64,000 bases of DNA, taken from NCBI RefSeq assembly GCF_947499585.1, contig NZ_CANMOO010000002.1:1054001-1118000 (forward strand). Direction: 5' to 3'. Positions 50,883-59,999 of this stretch are shown in pieces (position 1 is the stretch's first letter; each line of letters starts with the position of its first letter). The notes below the pieces were generated by a model. It ran no database searches and was not told the origin of the DNA. It was given only the letters and a program-made list of their open reading frames with translations. The translations under genes and the position numbers were made by a program. This stretch comes from an uncultured Allomuricauda sp. GTDB taxonomy: Bacteria > Bacteroidota > Bacteroidia > Flavobacteriales > Flavobacteriaceae.

Positions 50883-53378
50883 ATGAAAATCATAAAATAT
50901 ATATTCATACTCTTATTATTTAGCTTTGTTGGGAATATCTACGCTCAAGTAGAGGTAACAGGTTCGGTTGCTGACGAGCAGGGAAATCCAATTTTTGGGG
51001 CTACTGTTTCCCTAGCCAATACGGATGATGTGTTTGGAGTATTGACGGATAGAGATGGAGCATTTCAATTGAGTGTGCCCCAGGGAGTTTATAAGTTCGA
51101 GGCACGCTTTTTAGGATATGCTACCAGTCAGAAATCCATTGATGTAAATTCCTTGACCACCCAAGAATTGGGGACAACAGTATTAATCGAAGCTACTGAA
51201 AGTTTACAAAATGTTGAGGTCATTGGCCGTGCAAGAATTGACTACAATAGTGATTATTCCTTTTCAGCAACCAAAGTAGCTATAGCGAACAAAGAACTGC
51301 CGCAAGCCATTACTACGGTCACCAAAGAATTGATAGCTGACCGTTTGGCATTTCAATTGCCAGATGCGGTTAAAACAGTAAGTAACGTTAGCTTAACGGG
51401 TTTATACAATCACTATAATATTCGAGGTATTACGCAGGGAGATGACGGGCAAGTGCTGAACGGAATGCGTACCCGTCAATACTATTTTTTACAACCGATT
51501 ACCTCGCATCTGGAACGTGTTGAGGTAATAAAAGGGCCATCATCAGTAACTTTTTCAAGTGCAGACCCAGGTGGTACGGTAAATATGGTAACTAAAAAAC
51601 CATTGACTGAAAAGCGTAGTGAAGTTTCTTTAACCACAGGAAGTTTTGGAACCTTAAGAGCTACGGCAGATTTTACAGGACCACTAAACGGTTCCAAAAC
51701 CTTGCTATATCGTTTTAATGCTGCTGTTCAAGAGGCAGATTCATTTAGAGATGTTGTAAACAATAATGCTATTTTATTTTCACCATCTTTAAGTTACATC
51801 CCTAACGAAAATACATCACTAAATGTCGAAATGATTTATAGCGATGCCGAAGGTAATTTAGATAGAGGTCAGCCAATTTTTGGTGCAATTAATGGTGAAT
51901 TTGATTTGAATAGTACGCCAATTACTAGGAATGTCGGTGCATCAAGCGACCATTACAAAAACAAGGAGTTTATTTTCATGGCCAGCTTTAGTAAAAAGTT
52001 TGGGGACAACTTTGGTTTCAATGCGCAGTTCATGAAACAAACTTGGGATGAAGATTTAGCAGAACATAGAGTTGGTGGTACCGTGGTCGATATTGAGGGG
52101 AATGTGATTCCTACCCTAGCAAGGTTAAGATATGATGAAAGACAACAATTTTGGGAAACAGATAATTTCAGCACCTATTTTACTTATGATATCAAAAGCG
52201 ATAAGGTTACTAATAAAATATTAGTTGGCTATGATGGTACGCGTTGGGAAAGAAAAATCGGAGCTGGATTTCTAAGGGCCAGAAGATATTTAACCGTCGA
52301 TGGTGGTCAGTCTAATTTTGACCCGGCAAATGCTGATAATTTTGAGCAAATCGTAGTTGACGGTGTTACTATACCGAAACCCGCTGCAGCTTTTTTTAAT
52401 TTAGAAGATCCTTTTAATGGTGCTAGAGATATCAGTGATTACAATCTTTCTGAACTAAGAATTCCTGCAAATTTGACAAGTTCAAGTGGTATCTATCTTC
52501 AAAACCAATTTAAGCTTGGAAAATTCTCAGCGTTATTCAATTTAAGGTATGAGTGGTTCACGGATATCTTTAATTATAAGGGGGATGAAGAAGAATTTAA
52601 AACCAATGCTTTTGTGCCTAGACTAGGTTTAACCTATGAAGTTAGTAAAAGTATTAGTGCGTATGCCACTTATCTCGAAGGCTTTCAACCCCATACCAAT
52701 ACGGTTTCCTTATCTCCAACGGCCGAAGGTTTCTTTTGGGCTGCTTCACCAGCTAGGTTTGATCCTTTGGAAAGTAGCTTGACAGAAGTAGGTGCTAAAG
52801 GAGAGTTCTTAAATGGAAAATTATTTGCCAACCTTGCTATTTTTAATATTACTCAAAAGAACATCTTATTAGGGGATACCTATGATTTAGACAACCTAAC
52901 AACAAGAGGTGAGCAAAGAAGTAGAGGTTTTGAAATGGATATTTCTGGTTACATATCACCGAACTTTCAACTTACAGCATCTTACGGTTTTGCAGATGCT
53001 GAAATTGTAGAAGATGCTATAGAAGAATTTATTGGAGAACGAATTGGAGGTGCTCCTAAGCATAATGCAAATTTTTGGGGTCGTTATGATTTCATGAATG
53101 AAACTTTAAAAGGTATTGGAATCGGTTTTGGCGCACAATATATAGACGAAAGATTTACGTGGTACAACCCCACTTACGATACCGATAGAGTGCTATTACC
53201 CAGCTATACCGTTTTTGATGCTGCTGTATATTACAAGCCAAATAATACAGGCATTCAATTGACGCTTAAGTTGAACAATTTATTTGATGAGACGTATTGG
53301 TTAGGCGGTCTTAACCCTTCTAGGTTAGGCCCAGGTGCTCCAAGAAATGTCTTGCTAAATGCGACATATAAATTCTAA
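50883..53378 (+). CDS. TonB-dependent siderophore/metal receptor
   Basis: This 831-residue outer-membrane receptor has a signal peptide (YIFILLLFSFVGNIYAQ) and a carboxypeptidase-regulatory-like domain (about 22-105). A plug (about 120-245, with PQAITTVTKELIADR and IRGITQGDDG) and a beta-barrel ending in LLNATYKF follow. The plug and barrel are of the TonB-siderophore type. It would carry a metal complex or similar ligand inward. The gene sits between the ABC ATPase and DUF3526 permease genes, five bases before the latter, which ties its cargo to that transporter. The ligand is unknown. Confidence 0.9.
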   Translation: MKIIKYIFILLLFSFVGNIYAQVEVTGSVADEQGNPIFGATVSLANTDDVFGVLTDRDGAFQLSVPQGVYKFEARFLGYATSQKSIDVNSLTTQELGTTVLIEATESLQNVEVIGRARIDYNSDYSFSATKVAIANKELPQAITTVTKELIADRLAFQLPDAVKTVSNVSLTGLYNHYNIRGITQGDDGQVLNGMRTRQYYFLQPITSHLERVEVIKGPSSVTFSSADPGGTVNMVTKKPLTEKRSEVSLTTGSFGTLRATADFTGPLNGSKTLLYRFNAAVQEADSFRDVVNNNAILFSPSLSYIPNENTSLNVEMIYSDAEGNLDRGQPIFGAINGEFDLNSTPITRNVGASSDHYKNKEFIFMASFSKKFGDNFGFNAQFMKQTWDEDLAEHRVGGTVVDIEGNVIPTLARLRYDERQQFWETDNFSTYFTYDIKSDKVTNKILVGYDGTRWERKIGAGFLRARRYLTVDGGQSNFDPANADNFEQIVVDGVTIPKPAAAFFNLEDPFNGARDISDYNLSELRIPANLTSSSGIYLQNQFKLGKFSALFNLRYEWFTDIFNYKGDEEEFKTNAFVPRLGLTYEVSKSISAYATYLEGFQPHTNTVSLSPTAEGFFWAASPARFDPLESSLTEVGAKGEFLNGKLFANLAIFNITQKNILLGDTYDLDNLTTRGEQRSRGFEMDISGYISPNFQLTASYGFADAEIVEDAIEEFIGERIGGAPKHNANFWGRYDFMNETLKGIGIGFGAQYIDERFTWYNPTYDTDRVLLPSYTVFDAAVYYKPNNTGIQLTLKLNNLFDETYWLGGLNPSRLGPGAPRNVLLNATYKF

Positions 53379-53383
53379 GAATC

Positions 53384-54835
53384 ATGAAAAAGGCAAACAT
53401 CGGTCTGTTCATGAAGCATTTCCTCAAAAATGCCTTTAAGACCAAAGTGATTTATGTAATGCTTACCGTTTTTATATTGCTGACCGCCTATGCCGCGGTC
53501 AGTGGTATTCATAATTACTCAGAACAAAATTCCATTAGGCTGGAACATCAAGAAAAAGCAAGGCAAAGTTGGGAGGCCAATCCAGATAAACACCCACACC
53601 GCATGGCCCATTTTGGTACGTTCGCTTTTCGTATGAAACAGCCTTTGAGCATGTTCGATTACGGCATAGAAAGTTTTACAGGGAACGCCGTTTTCTTGGA
53701 AGCCCATAGACAGAACAGTGTTAACTTTTCTGATGCAGGGTTTTCAACAGGCACTCTGCGTTTTGGAGAACTTAGCATGGCGATGCTTTTACAATTGGTG
53801 TTGCCTTTGATTTTGTTCTTTTTGGGATTTTCCGTAGTCGTCTCCGAAAGAGAGAACGGGACCCTGAAGATACTGCTGTCTCAAGGAGCGGATTGGAAAG
53901 AAATACTATTGGGTAAATCCTTAGGGTTGTTTGTACTGGCACTTTTATTCTTTGCTCCTATTGTTCTGTTCACGACGGGGTTTTTATTTTTTGGAGAGAC
54001 CAGCATAAATCCAGCTGATTCTTGGCAACGCTTTTTATTATTGTTCTTAGGATATGCGCTCTTTTTACTCATTTTATGTTTTATGAGTATTGTTGTGTCC
54101 ACCACGGCACGCTCCTCTAAAAATGCGCTGCTTACCCTCTTGGGCATCTGGTTGTTCATGGTAGTATTGGTTCCCAAAACTTCGCAAGCAATAGGAAATG
54201 CAATGTATCCCACACCTTCAAAATTGAGTTTTCAATCTGCAGTTGAACGAGATGTTATTAAAAAGGGAGATAGCCATAACCCTGATGACCCTTATTTTAA
54301 TAGGTTGAAAGATTCTGTTTTGGCCGTACATGGAGTTGACTCGGTTACTGAACTTCCTTTTAATTATGGCGGTTTTGTAATGCGGGAAGGCGAAAAAACA
54401 AGCGCAAACCTATATAAGAAGCATCATGACAGTCTACTGCATATCTATGAAAAACAGAACAATGTCAGTCGTTTTACCGCTGTTCTTAATCCATTTGTGG
54501 CCATCAAGACAATATCAATGGCCTTTACTGGAACTGATTTTAAGGGATATGTAGACTTTCAAGAACAAGCCGAGACCTATCGGTATCAATTGGCACAGGA
54601 AATGAACGAGCTTCAGATGGAATATATCAGCACTAAAAAAATAAGTGGTTCCGAAGGAAAGAAACATGTAGTGGGGCATGAACATTGGGAGGAATTTCCA
54701 GATTTTGAACATCAGATGCAACCTTTACAAAGTTCTTTGAACGTAGCATCATTAGGCATTTTCTCTTTATTAGGCTGGGTTTTATTATCCTTTTTAGGCC
54801 TAAGATATCTTTCTAAAAAAGCAAAAGCGATATAA
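53384..54835 (+). CDS. ABC permease with DUF3526 domain, cassette 1, subunit A
   Basis: This 483-residue protein has an N-terminal membrane helix, a large extracytoplasmic part (about 50-125, PHRMAHFGTFAFRMKQPLSMF), four to five central helices with SERENGTLKILLSQGADW, a second extracytoplasmic part (about 275-440), and a final helix. DUF3526/ABC-2-type permeases of this form pair with a related partner, here the gene at 54838. The sequence is clearly paralogous to the permease at 56985. The transported substrate is unknown. Confidence 0.85.
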   Translation: MKKANIGLFMKHFLKNAFKTKVIYVMLTVFILLTAYAAVSGIHNYSEQNSIRLEHQEKARQSWEANPDKHPHRMAHFGTFAFRMKQPLSMFDYGIESFTGNAVFLEAHRQNSVNFSDAGFSTGTLRFGELSMAMLLQLVLPLILFFLGFSVVVSERENGTLKILLSQGADWKEILLGKSLGLFVLALLFFAPIVLFTTGFLFFGETSINPADSWQRFLLLFLGYALFLLILCFMSIVVSTTARSSKNALLTLLGIWLFMVVLVPKTSQAIGNAMYPTPSKLSFQSAVERDVIKKGDSHNPDDPYFNRLKDSVLAVHGVDSVTELPFNYGGFVMREGEKTSANLYKKHHDSLLHIYEKQNNVSRFTAVLNPFVAIKTISMAFTGTDFKGYVDFQEQAETYRYQLAQEMNELQMEYISTKKISGSEGKKHVVGHEHWEEFPDFEHQMQPLQSSLNVASLGIFSLLGWVLLSFLGLRYLSKKAKAI

Positions 54836-54837
54836 CC

Positions 54838-56184
54838 ATGTATAGACTTCTATTTTTACAGTTTTTAAGATCTAGGGCGGTTCTCGCTAGTTTGGTGCTT
54901 ATACTATTATTGGGAGTGATAAGCATTGGTATAGGCCATCAGTTTCTATCCCAAAAGAAAGCGGCGATTGAGCAAGTCGAAAGTCACCAAAAAAGTCATA
55001 TAGAACGAAATGTGGCACTCCATAAAGACGATTTGGGACTTCTTATGTATTATGTACAATTCGCATTTGTAAACAGTACAACCCATCTTGCTGGACTTTC
55101 CATTGGCCAGAGCGATTTGAACCCCAATGTACAGCGAATTACAATCAAAAACCTAGAGGGACAACGATACGATACCGATCTGGTCAACCCTATGAATTTA
55201 CAATCTGGTAATCTGGACCTGTCCTTTGTTTTAATATACCTATTTCCACTTTTGATTATTGTTTTCACATTCAATTTACTATCCGAAGAGACCGAAACAG
55301 GAACGTGGAGATTGGTATCCGTCCAGACATCATCAAAATCAAAGTATCTATTGACAAAATTATCGGTCAGGGTACTACTAATTTATGCGGTTCTAGGAGT
55401 ACTTTTTACTGTCGCCAAAATCGTGCTAGCGATTCCATTGGATCTGAATTTTATGATGGTGGTACTCCTATCGTTCCTGTATGTCGCATTTTGGTTCGCT
55501 CTGTGCTTTTTTGTCATTAACTATAAAAAGAATTCAGGATTCAATGCTCTACTGCTATTGTCAATATGGTTGGTTTTACTTATTCTGTTACCAGCAGGAA
55601 TCAATGCTTATCTAACCAACAAATATCCAGTGCCAGAAGCTTTGAGCACCATGATAAGTCAGCGTGATGGATATCATACCAAATGGGATACGGATAAGAA
55701 GGAAACCCTACAAAAGTTCTATGATCATTACCCTCAATTCCAGGAATTTGGATACCCTATTGAAGGCTTTAATTGGACCTGGTATTATGCCATGCAACAA
55801 ATGGGAGATGATGATTCTGCCAAAGACACCAAAGCTTTACGGAAGAAAATGGGCGAGCGTGAAACTGCTAGCAAACAATTGTCGGCATTTTTACCCAATA
55901 TGCATTTGCAATTGGCATTCAATGAACTTGCAGGAACCAGTCTAAACCAACATTTAAGTTTTTTGGATGCAACAGGTGACTTTCATGAGGAACTACGGTT
56001 ATTTTTTTATCCTTTGATTTTCAAAGAGGAATCTGGGGATAGTGTGGATTGGACAAAGTTTGTACCAAAATATAGCGATGATGGGAAGGATGATAAAACA
56101 CAACTTCGTTTTATGTGGCCTTTATTGATAGCCACTTTTATCATGTTTCTCGGCTGTATCATAATTGGGCGAAAGTTGCATTAG
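54838..56184 (+). CDS. ABC permease with DUF3526 domain, cassette 1, subunit B
   Basis: This 448-residue protein has the same plan as its partner at 53384: an N-terminal helix (AVLASLVLILLLGVISIGIG), an extracytoplasmic segment, central helices with YLFPLLIIVFTFNLLSEETE and a late helix (LLIATFIMFLGCIIIG). It is paralogous to the permease at 58394 (compare FLLPLLIIAFSYDVLSSERE). It begins two bases after the preceding stop. Together the two permeases would form the membrane part of one ABC transporter driven by the ATPase at 50086. Confidence 0.85.
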   Translation: MYRLLFLQFLRSRAVLASLVLILLLGVISIGIGHQFLSQKKAAIEQVESHQKSHIERNVALHKDDLGLLMYYVQFAFVNSTTHLAGLSIGQSDLNPNVQRITIKNLEGQRYDTDLVNPMNLQSGNLDLSFVLIYLFPLLIIVFTFNLLSEETETGTWRLVSVQTSSKSKYLLTKLSVRVLLIYAVLGVLFTVAKIVLAIPLDLNFMMVVLLSFLYVAFWFALCFFVINYKKNSGFNALLLLSIWLVLLILLPAGINAYLTNKYPVPEALSTMISQRDGYHTKWDTDKKETLQKFYDHYPQFQEFGYPIEGFNWTWYYAMQQMGDDDSAKDTKALRKKMGERETASKQLSAFLPNMHLQLAFNELAGTSLNQHLSFLDATGDFHEELRLFFYPLIFKEESGDSVDWTKFVPKYSDDGKDDKTQLRFMWPLLIATFIMFLGCIIIGRKLH

Positions 56185-56271
56185 AGCGGTAAGCACCTAT
56201 TGCAATGAGAAATACTAAGAATATAATTAACAACTAATACAAAACAATACTACATCAAAACAGAAGACGAT

Positions 56272-56988
56272 ATGATTATCACAAACAATCTAACAAAAAA
56301 GTATGGTGATTTCACCGCATTGGACCAATTGGAACTATCTGTCAAGGAAGGCGATATCTATTGTCTTTTGGGCGCGAACGGTGCCGGGAAGACCACTACG
56401 ATCAACCTCTTGTTGGGCTTTATCCAGCCTACTTCGGGAAGTGCCTTTATCAATCAATTGAAAGTTGAGGAAAACCCGCTGGAAACCAAACGATTTTTGG
56501 CGTACATCCCAGAAAACCTGATGTTGTACCCGAGCCTGAGTGCGGTAGAAAACCTCGACTATTTTTCTGGCATTGGGGGCAAGAGTTTGAACAAATCTCA
56601 ATTAGAGGGTTTTTTGGAAGAGGCCGGTCTTCAATCGGGAGCATTCCATAAACGTATCGAAAGCTTTTCCAAAGGTATGCGGCAAAAAGTGGGCATTGCC
56701 ATCGCTCTGGCGAAGGACGCCAAGGTGCTACTGCTAGACGAACCTACCTCGGGCCTTGATCCCAAGGCAAGCAACGAATTTGGTCACCTGCTGCAAAAAC
56801 TCAGGGGAAAAGGAGTGGCCACCCTGATGGCTACTCATGATCTTTTCCGCGCGAAGGAAGTAGCTACGCATATTGGTATTATGAAAGATGGACACTTAAA
56901 ACAACAGTTCGTGGCCTCCGATATATCACTTTCCCAATTGGAAAAAACCTATTTGGAAACAATGGATTATAAAACCTTGGTATCATGA
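56272..56988 (+). CDS. ABC transporter ATP-binding protein, cassette 2
   Basis: This 238-residue protein has Walker A (GANGAGKTTT), the signature (SFSKGMRQKVGIA), Walker B (LLLDEP) and the switch His (ATHD). It is closely similar to the ATPase at 50086 and serves the second pair of DUF3526 permeases. Its stop overlaps the first permease start by four bases (ATGA). The gap of 87 bases before it, with no terminator hairpin, allows read-through from the first cassette. Confidence 0.93.
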   Translation: MIITNNLTKKYGDFTALDQLELSVKEGDIYCLLGANGAGKTTTINLLLGFIQPTSGSAFINQLKVEENPLETKRFLAYIPENLMLYPSLSAVENLDYFSGIGGKSLNKSQLEGFLEEAGLQSGAFHKRIESFSKGMRQKVGIAIALAKDAKVLLLDEPTSGLDPKASNEFGHLLQKLRGKGVATLMATHDLFRAKEVATHIGIMKDGHLKQQFVASDISLSQLEKTYLETMDYKTLVS

Positions 56989-58391
56989 TACGAAAAACCA
57001 TCAAAAAGGAAATCAAGGAGCTTTTTAGGGACGGAAGGGTACGTATAAGCATTTTTATCGTTCTCTTGCTTTTGGGAGTGGCTGTTTGGATTAGTAGTAG
57101 ACAGTACCAAAATACCAATCAAGATTATGCTGCTGCCAGGTTATCCGAACGGGAGGTTTGGGATAACCAAGGCGAAAAGAATCCTCATTCTGCAGCACAT
57201 TATGGCACTTATGCCTTTAAACCAAAATACCCTTTGTCTTTAGTAGATCAAGGGGTGGACAAATACGCTGGTACCTCTATCTTTTTGGAAGCACATAAGC
57301 GCAACGAGGCACAGTTCAGTGCAGCGACCGATCAGACTGGACTGTCTCGTTTTGGAGATTTGACACCAGATTTCATCTTATTATTCATCATGCCTTTGTT
57401 TATAGTGTTGTTGGGATACAATTCTTTTACCAAAGAGCGAGAACTAGGCACGCATTCGCTGTTGAAAAGTGCTGGCGCAAGAGGATGGAAAATTGTGCTT
57501 GGCAAATGGATTGCTCTTTTTTTACCTGTTCTGGCCATTACAACGTCACTCCTATTGTTGGCAGGTATTGTGCTTTCGAACCTTCCGGATTATGGGGTGT
57601 TTCAATGGAGTTCACTTGTTGCAATGGGATTGGTATACTTGCTTTATTATGCTGTTTTTACCAACTTGGTACTTTGGGTTTCCCATTGGGCCAAACGCTC
57701 CGGAATTTCGTTGGTGGTTTCCCTTTCCCTTTGGATAGTCGCCTGTCTGGCAGCCCCTAAAGCTGCGAGCAATATTGCAGAGGCGAGGCATCCATATCCA
57801 ACCCGTCAGGAGTTTGCCGCAAATGTTTTAAAAGATAAAGAAGCAGGACTGGACGGGCACAACCCTTGGAACAAAGAGGCCAAACTGTTGGAAGAACAGG
57901 TACTGGCCGAGCATGGGGTGGATAGTCTGCATCAACTACCTTTTAACTTTAATGCTTATCGGATGCAAAAAGGGGAAGAGCATGAGGCCGAAGTCTATTT
58001 TAAACAATACAATTATCTCAAAGAACAATATCAGAAACAGTCAGGAACCTATCGAAGCCTGGCCTTGCTTTCACCTTTTCTACCCGCTCGCTTTTTGAGC
58101 ATGGGGATTGCCCATACAGATTATGCTACCCATTGGGACTTTTCAGATGCAGCAGAAAACTATCGTATCGCCACTCAAAAGTTTCTGAACGATAATACAG
58201 CCCAGAATACAAAATATGGGGAAAGGGGCTATAAAGCAAGTGCCGACTTTTGGAAACAGTTGCCAGCCTTCGACTATGATCCGCCCTGTTTGGATAAGGT
58301 TTTGGAAAACAATAGCTCCAATCTTATGATTTTGGGTATGTGGACAGTCTTGTCCTTTATCCTTTTGTTTATATCCACTAAAAAAATATAA
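56985..58391 (+). CDS. ABC permease with DUF3526 domain, cassette 2, subunit A
   Basis: This 468-residue protein is the counterpart of the permease at 53384. PHSAAHYGTYAFKPKYPLSL and IFLEAHKRNEAQFS line up with PHRMAHFGTFAFRMKQPLSM and VFLEAHRQNSVNFS there, and KERELGTHSLLKSAGARGW with the ERENGTLKILLSQGADW segment. It has one N-terminal helix, a central group of helices and two extracytoplasmic domains. It overlaps the ATPase stop (ATGA) and lies two bases before subunit B. Confidence 0.87.
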   Translation: MIRKTIKKEIKELFRDGRVRISIFIVLLLLGVAVWISSRQYQNTNQDYAAARLSEREVWDNQGEKNPHSAAHYGTYAFKPKYPLSLVDQGVDKYAGTSIFLEAHKRNEAQFSAATDQTGLSRFGDLTPDFILLFIMPLFIVLLGYNSFTKERELGTHSLLKSAGARGWKIVLGKWIALFLPVLAITTSLLLLAGIVLSNLPDYGVFQWSSLVAMGLVYLLYYAVFTNLVLWVSHWAKRSGISLVVSLSLWIVACLAAPKAASNIAEARHPYPTRQEFAANVLKDKEAGLDGHNPWNKEAKLLEEQVLAEHGVDSLHQLPFNFNAYRMQKGEEHEAEVYFKQYNYLKEQYQKQSGTYRSLALLSPFLPARFLSMGIAHTDYATHWDFSDAAENYRIATQKFLNDNTAQNTKYGERGYKASADFWKQLPAFDYDPPCLDKVLENNSSNLMILGMWTVLSFILLFISTKKI

Positions 58392-58393
58392 TC

Positions 58394-59830
58394 ATGTTCA
58401 GATATAATTTTAAATATGAGTCCATCGCGCTATTGCGAAGTAAATGGATCCAGATACTTATAGTGATTTTATTGTTGCTTTTTGGGTTTGCTACCTATAA
58501 CGGCCAACAAAAAACGTTCAAAAGACAGGCGGATATTATTGAGGCCAATGCGGAAATTGCTGATGCCGATAGAGACATGTTAAAACTGCTGGATTCTGTG
58601 GAACAAGGCTTTCAAGTAAGTGCCAGTTCGTGGACAATCCCAAATGCACCGATGGCAGTGGGCAACTATCATCCAAGGTTAGCGAGTATGCCCCCGTCTG
58701 ACCTCTCTTTTTTGGCTACTGGACAAAGCGATATGTTCACACACTTTGTAAAACCTACGGCATCTGGTGATGATTTGGCATTGAACTTTACGGAAATGAC
58801 AAGCCCTGTGCAATTGCTTTTTGGGAGTTTCGATATTGCTTTTGTGGTCATCTTCCTCTTGCCTCTTTTAATTATTGCCTTTTCCTATGATGTACTTTCT
58901 TCTGAAAGAGAAAGCGGTTCGCTGAGGCTCTTGGCGGCTCAACCTATTTCGCTCTATAAATGGCTTTTTCAAAAATTGGGATTACGCTTTTTTTGGGTGG
59001 CCGTTATCATGACCCTTTCGCTAACATTGGTTTTTCTGCTCAATCAAGTAGCTATAGGGAGCAATTTTGCAGCATTCATGGGGTTTTTAGCAATTACTTT
59101 GGCCTATGCGCTTTTCTGGTTCGCTCTCGCTTTTGCCGTCAACCTATGGGTAGGCAGTTCGGGAAAGAACGCAGTGGCGTTATTAGGCTTATGGGTGGTG
59201 TTTGTGCTATTGATACCTGCCGTTCTTAACCAATTGGGGGGTACACTTTATCCAATGCCCTCACGTGGGTTAATGATCAATGATATGCGTGCCATTAAGG
59301 CAGAAGCTACTCAACGACAAGACGAAATCTTGGATAATTATCTTAGGGACCATCCCGAATATGCGGTCAACGATACCACGCAGAAACGTTCATTCTGGCA
59401 TCGTTACATGGCCTCGCAACAATTGGTCAAAAAAGAATTGGAACCTATCTTGATACGATATGAAAGGCAGTTGGAAAAACAACAGCTTTTGCTTAATCGT
59501 TTTACCTGGGTTTCGCCTGCCATTGTTGTTCAAGGGTCTCTTAATCAAATGGCGGGGAATGGCAATAAATCCTATAAGAGCTATCGTGAACAGGTAATTG
59601 CCTTTGCCCAAGAATGGCGCAATCATTTTTTGCCCATGCTCTACAACAATCAAGAATTCCGTTCGGAAAACTATGCGCAATTACCAAAGTTTACTTTCCA
59701 ACGACCAACATATCAATCACAGTCATCGGCATTGTTTGTGGTGTTATGTTCAGCGTTAATAGTTCTAGGTATTGGAGCCTTGCGGTTTCGCATTTACTCA
59801 AAAAAAGAACAGTCATTGGTCAATCAATGA
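58394..59830 (+). CDS. ABC permease with DUF3526 domain, cassette 2, subunit B
   Basis: This 478-residue protein is the counterpart of the permease at 54838. The shared core reads FLLPLLIIAFSYDVLSSERE and SLRLLAAQPISLYKWLFQKL. It has an N-terminal helix, a group of central helices (about 140-290), a helical extracytoplasmic segment and a final helix (SALFVVLCSALIVLGIGAL). Together with 56985 it forms the membrane part of the second transporter. Its stop overlaps the ATG of the remnant at 59827. Confidence 0.87.
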   Translation: MFRYNFKYESIALLRSKWIQILIVILLLLFGFATYNGQQKTFKRQADIIEANAEIADADRDMLKLLDSVEQGFQVSASSWTIPNAPMAVGNYHPRLASMPPSDLSFLATGQSDMFTHFVKPTASGDDLALNFTEMTSPVQLLFGSFDIAFVVIFLLPLLIIAFSYDVLSSERESGSLRLLAAQPISLYKWLFQKLGLRFFWVAVIMTLSLTLVFLLNQVAIGSNFAAFMGFLAITLAYALFWFALAFAVNLWVGSSGKNAVALLGLWVVFVLLIPAVLNQLGGTLYPMPSRGLMINDMRAIKAEATQRQDEILDNYLRDHPEYAVNDTTQKRSFWHRYMASQQLVKKELEPILIRYERQLEKQQLLLNRFTWVSPAIVVQGSLNQMAGNGNKSYKSYREQVIAFAQEWRNHFLPMLYNNQEFRSENYAQLPKFTFQRPTYQSQSSALFVVLCSALIVLGIGALRFRIYSKKEQSLVNQ

Positions 59831-59999
59831 AAACTGAAAGAAACAACTCAATAATTAAGACCGATATAGTAATTCCGTTTTCAGTAGATATGGGGTGCCA
59901 TCAACTATTCGGGGTTGGTGTTGGGATGCACTCATAGTAGCTTTATTAGGAGGCTTATTTTTCTTTCTGGGATTATTAATCTTAAAACGAACCAAATGA
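59827..59999 (+). pseudogene. Frameshifted remnant of a small membrane protein
   Basis: An open frame from the ATG at 59827 (overlapping the permease stop) runs to 59937 without recognisable content in its second half. In the next frame, 59862-59999 encodes SVFSRYGVPSTIRGWCWDAL, then a full membrane helix (IVALLGGLFFFLGLLIL) and KRTK with a stop that overlaps the DUF5916 start (ATGA). The membrane helix and the coupled stop suggest a real small gene, now broken by a frameshift around 59880-59890, or a short protein whose start I cannot see. No family is assigned. Confidence 0.4.
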
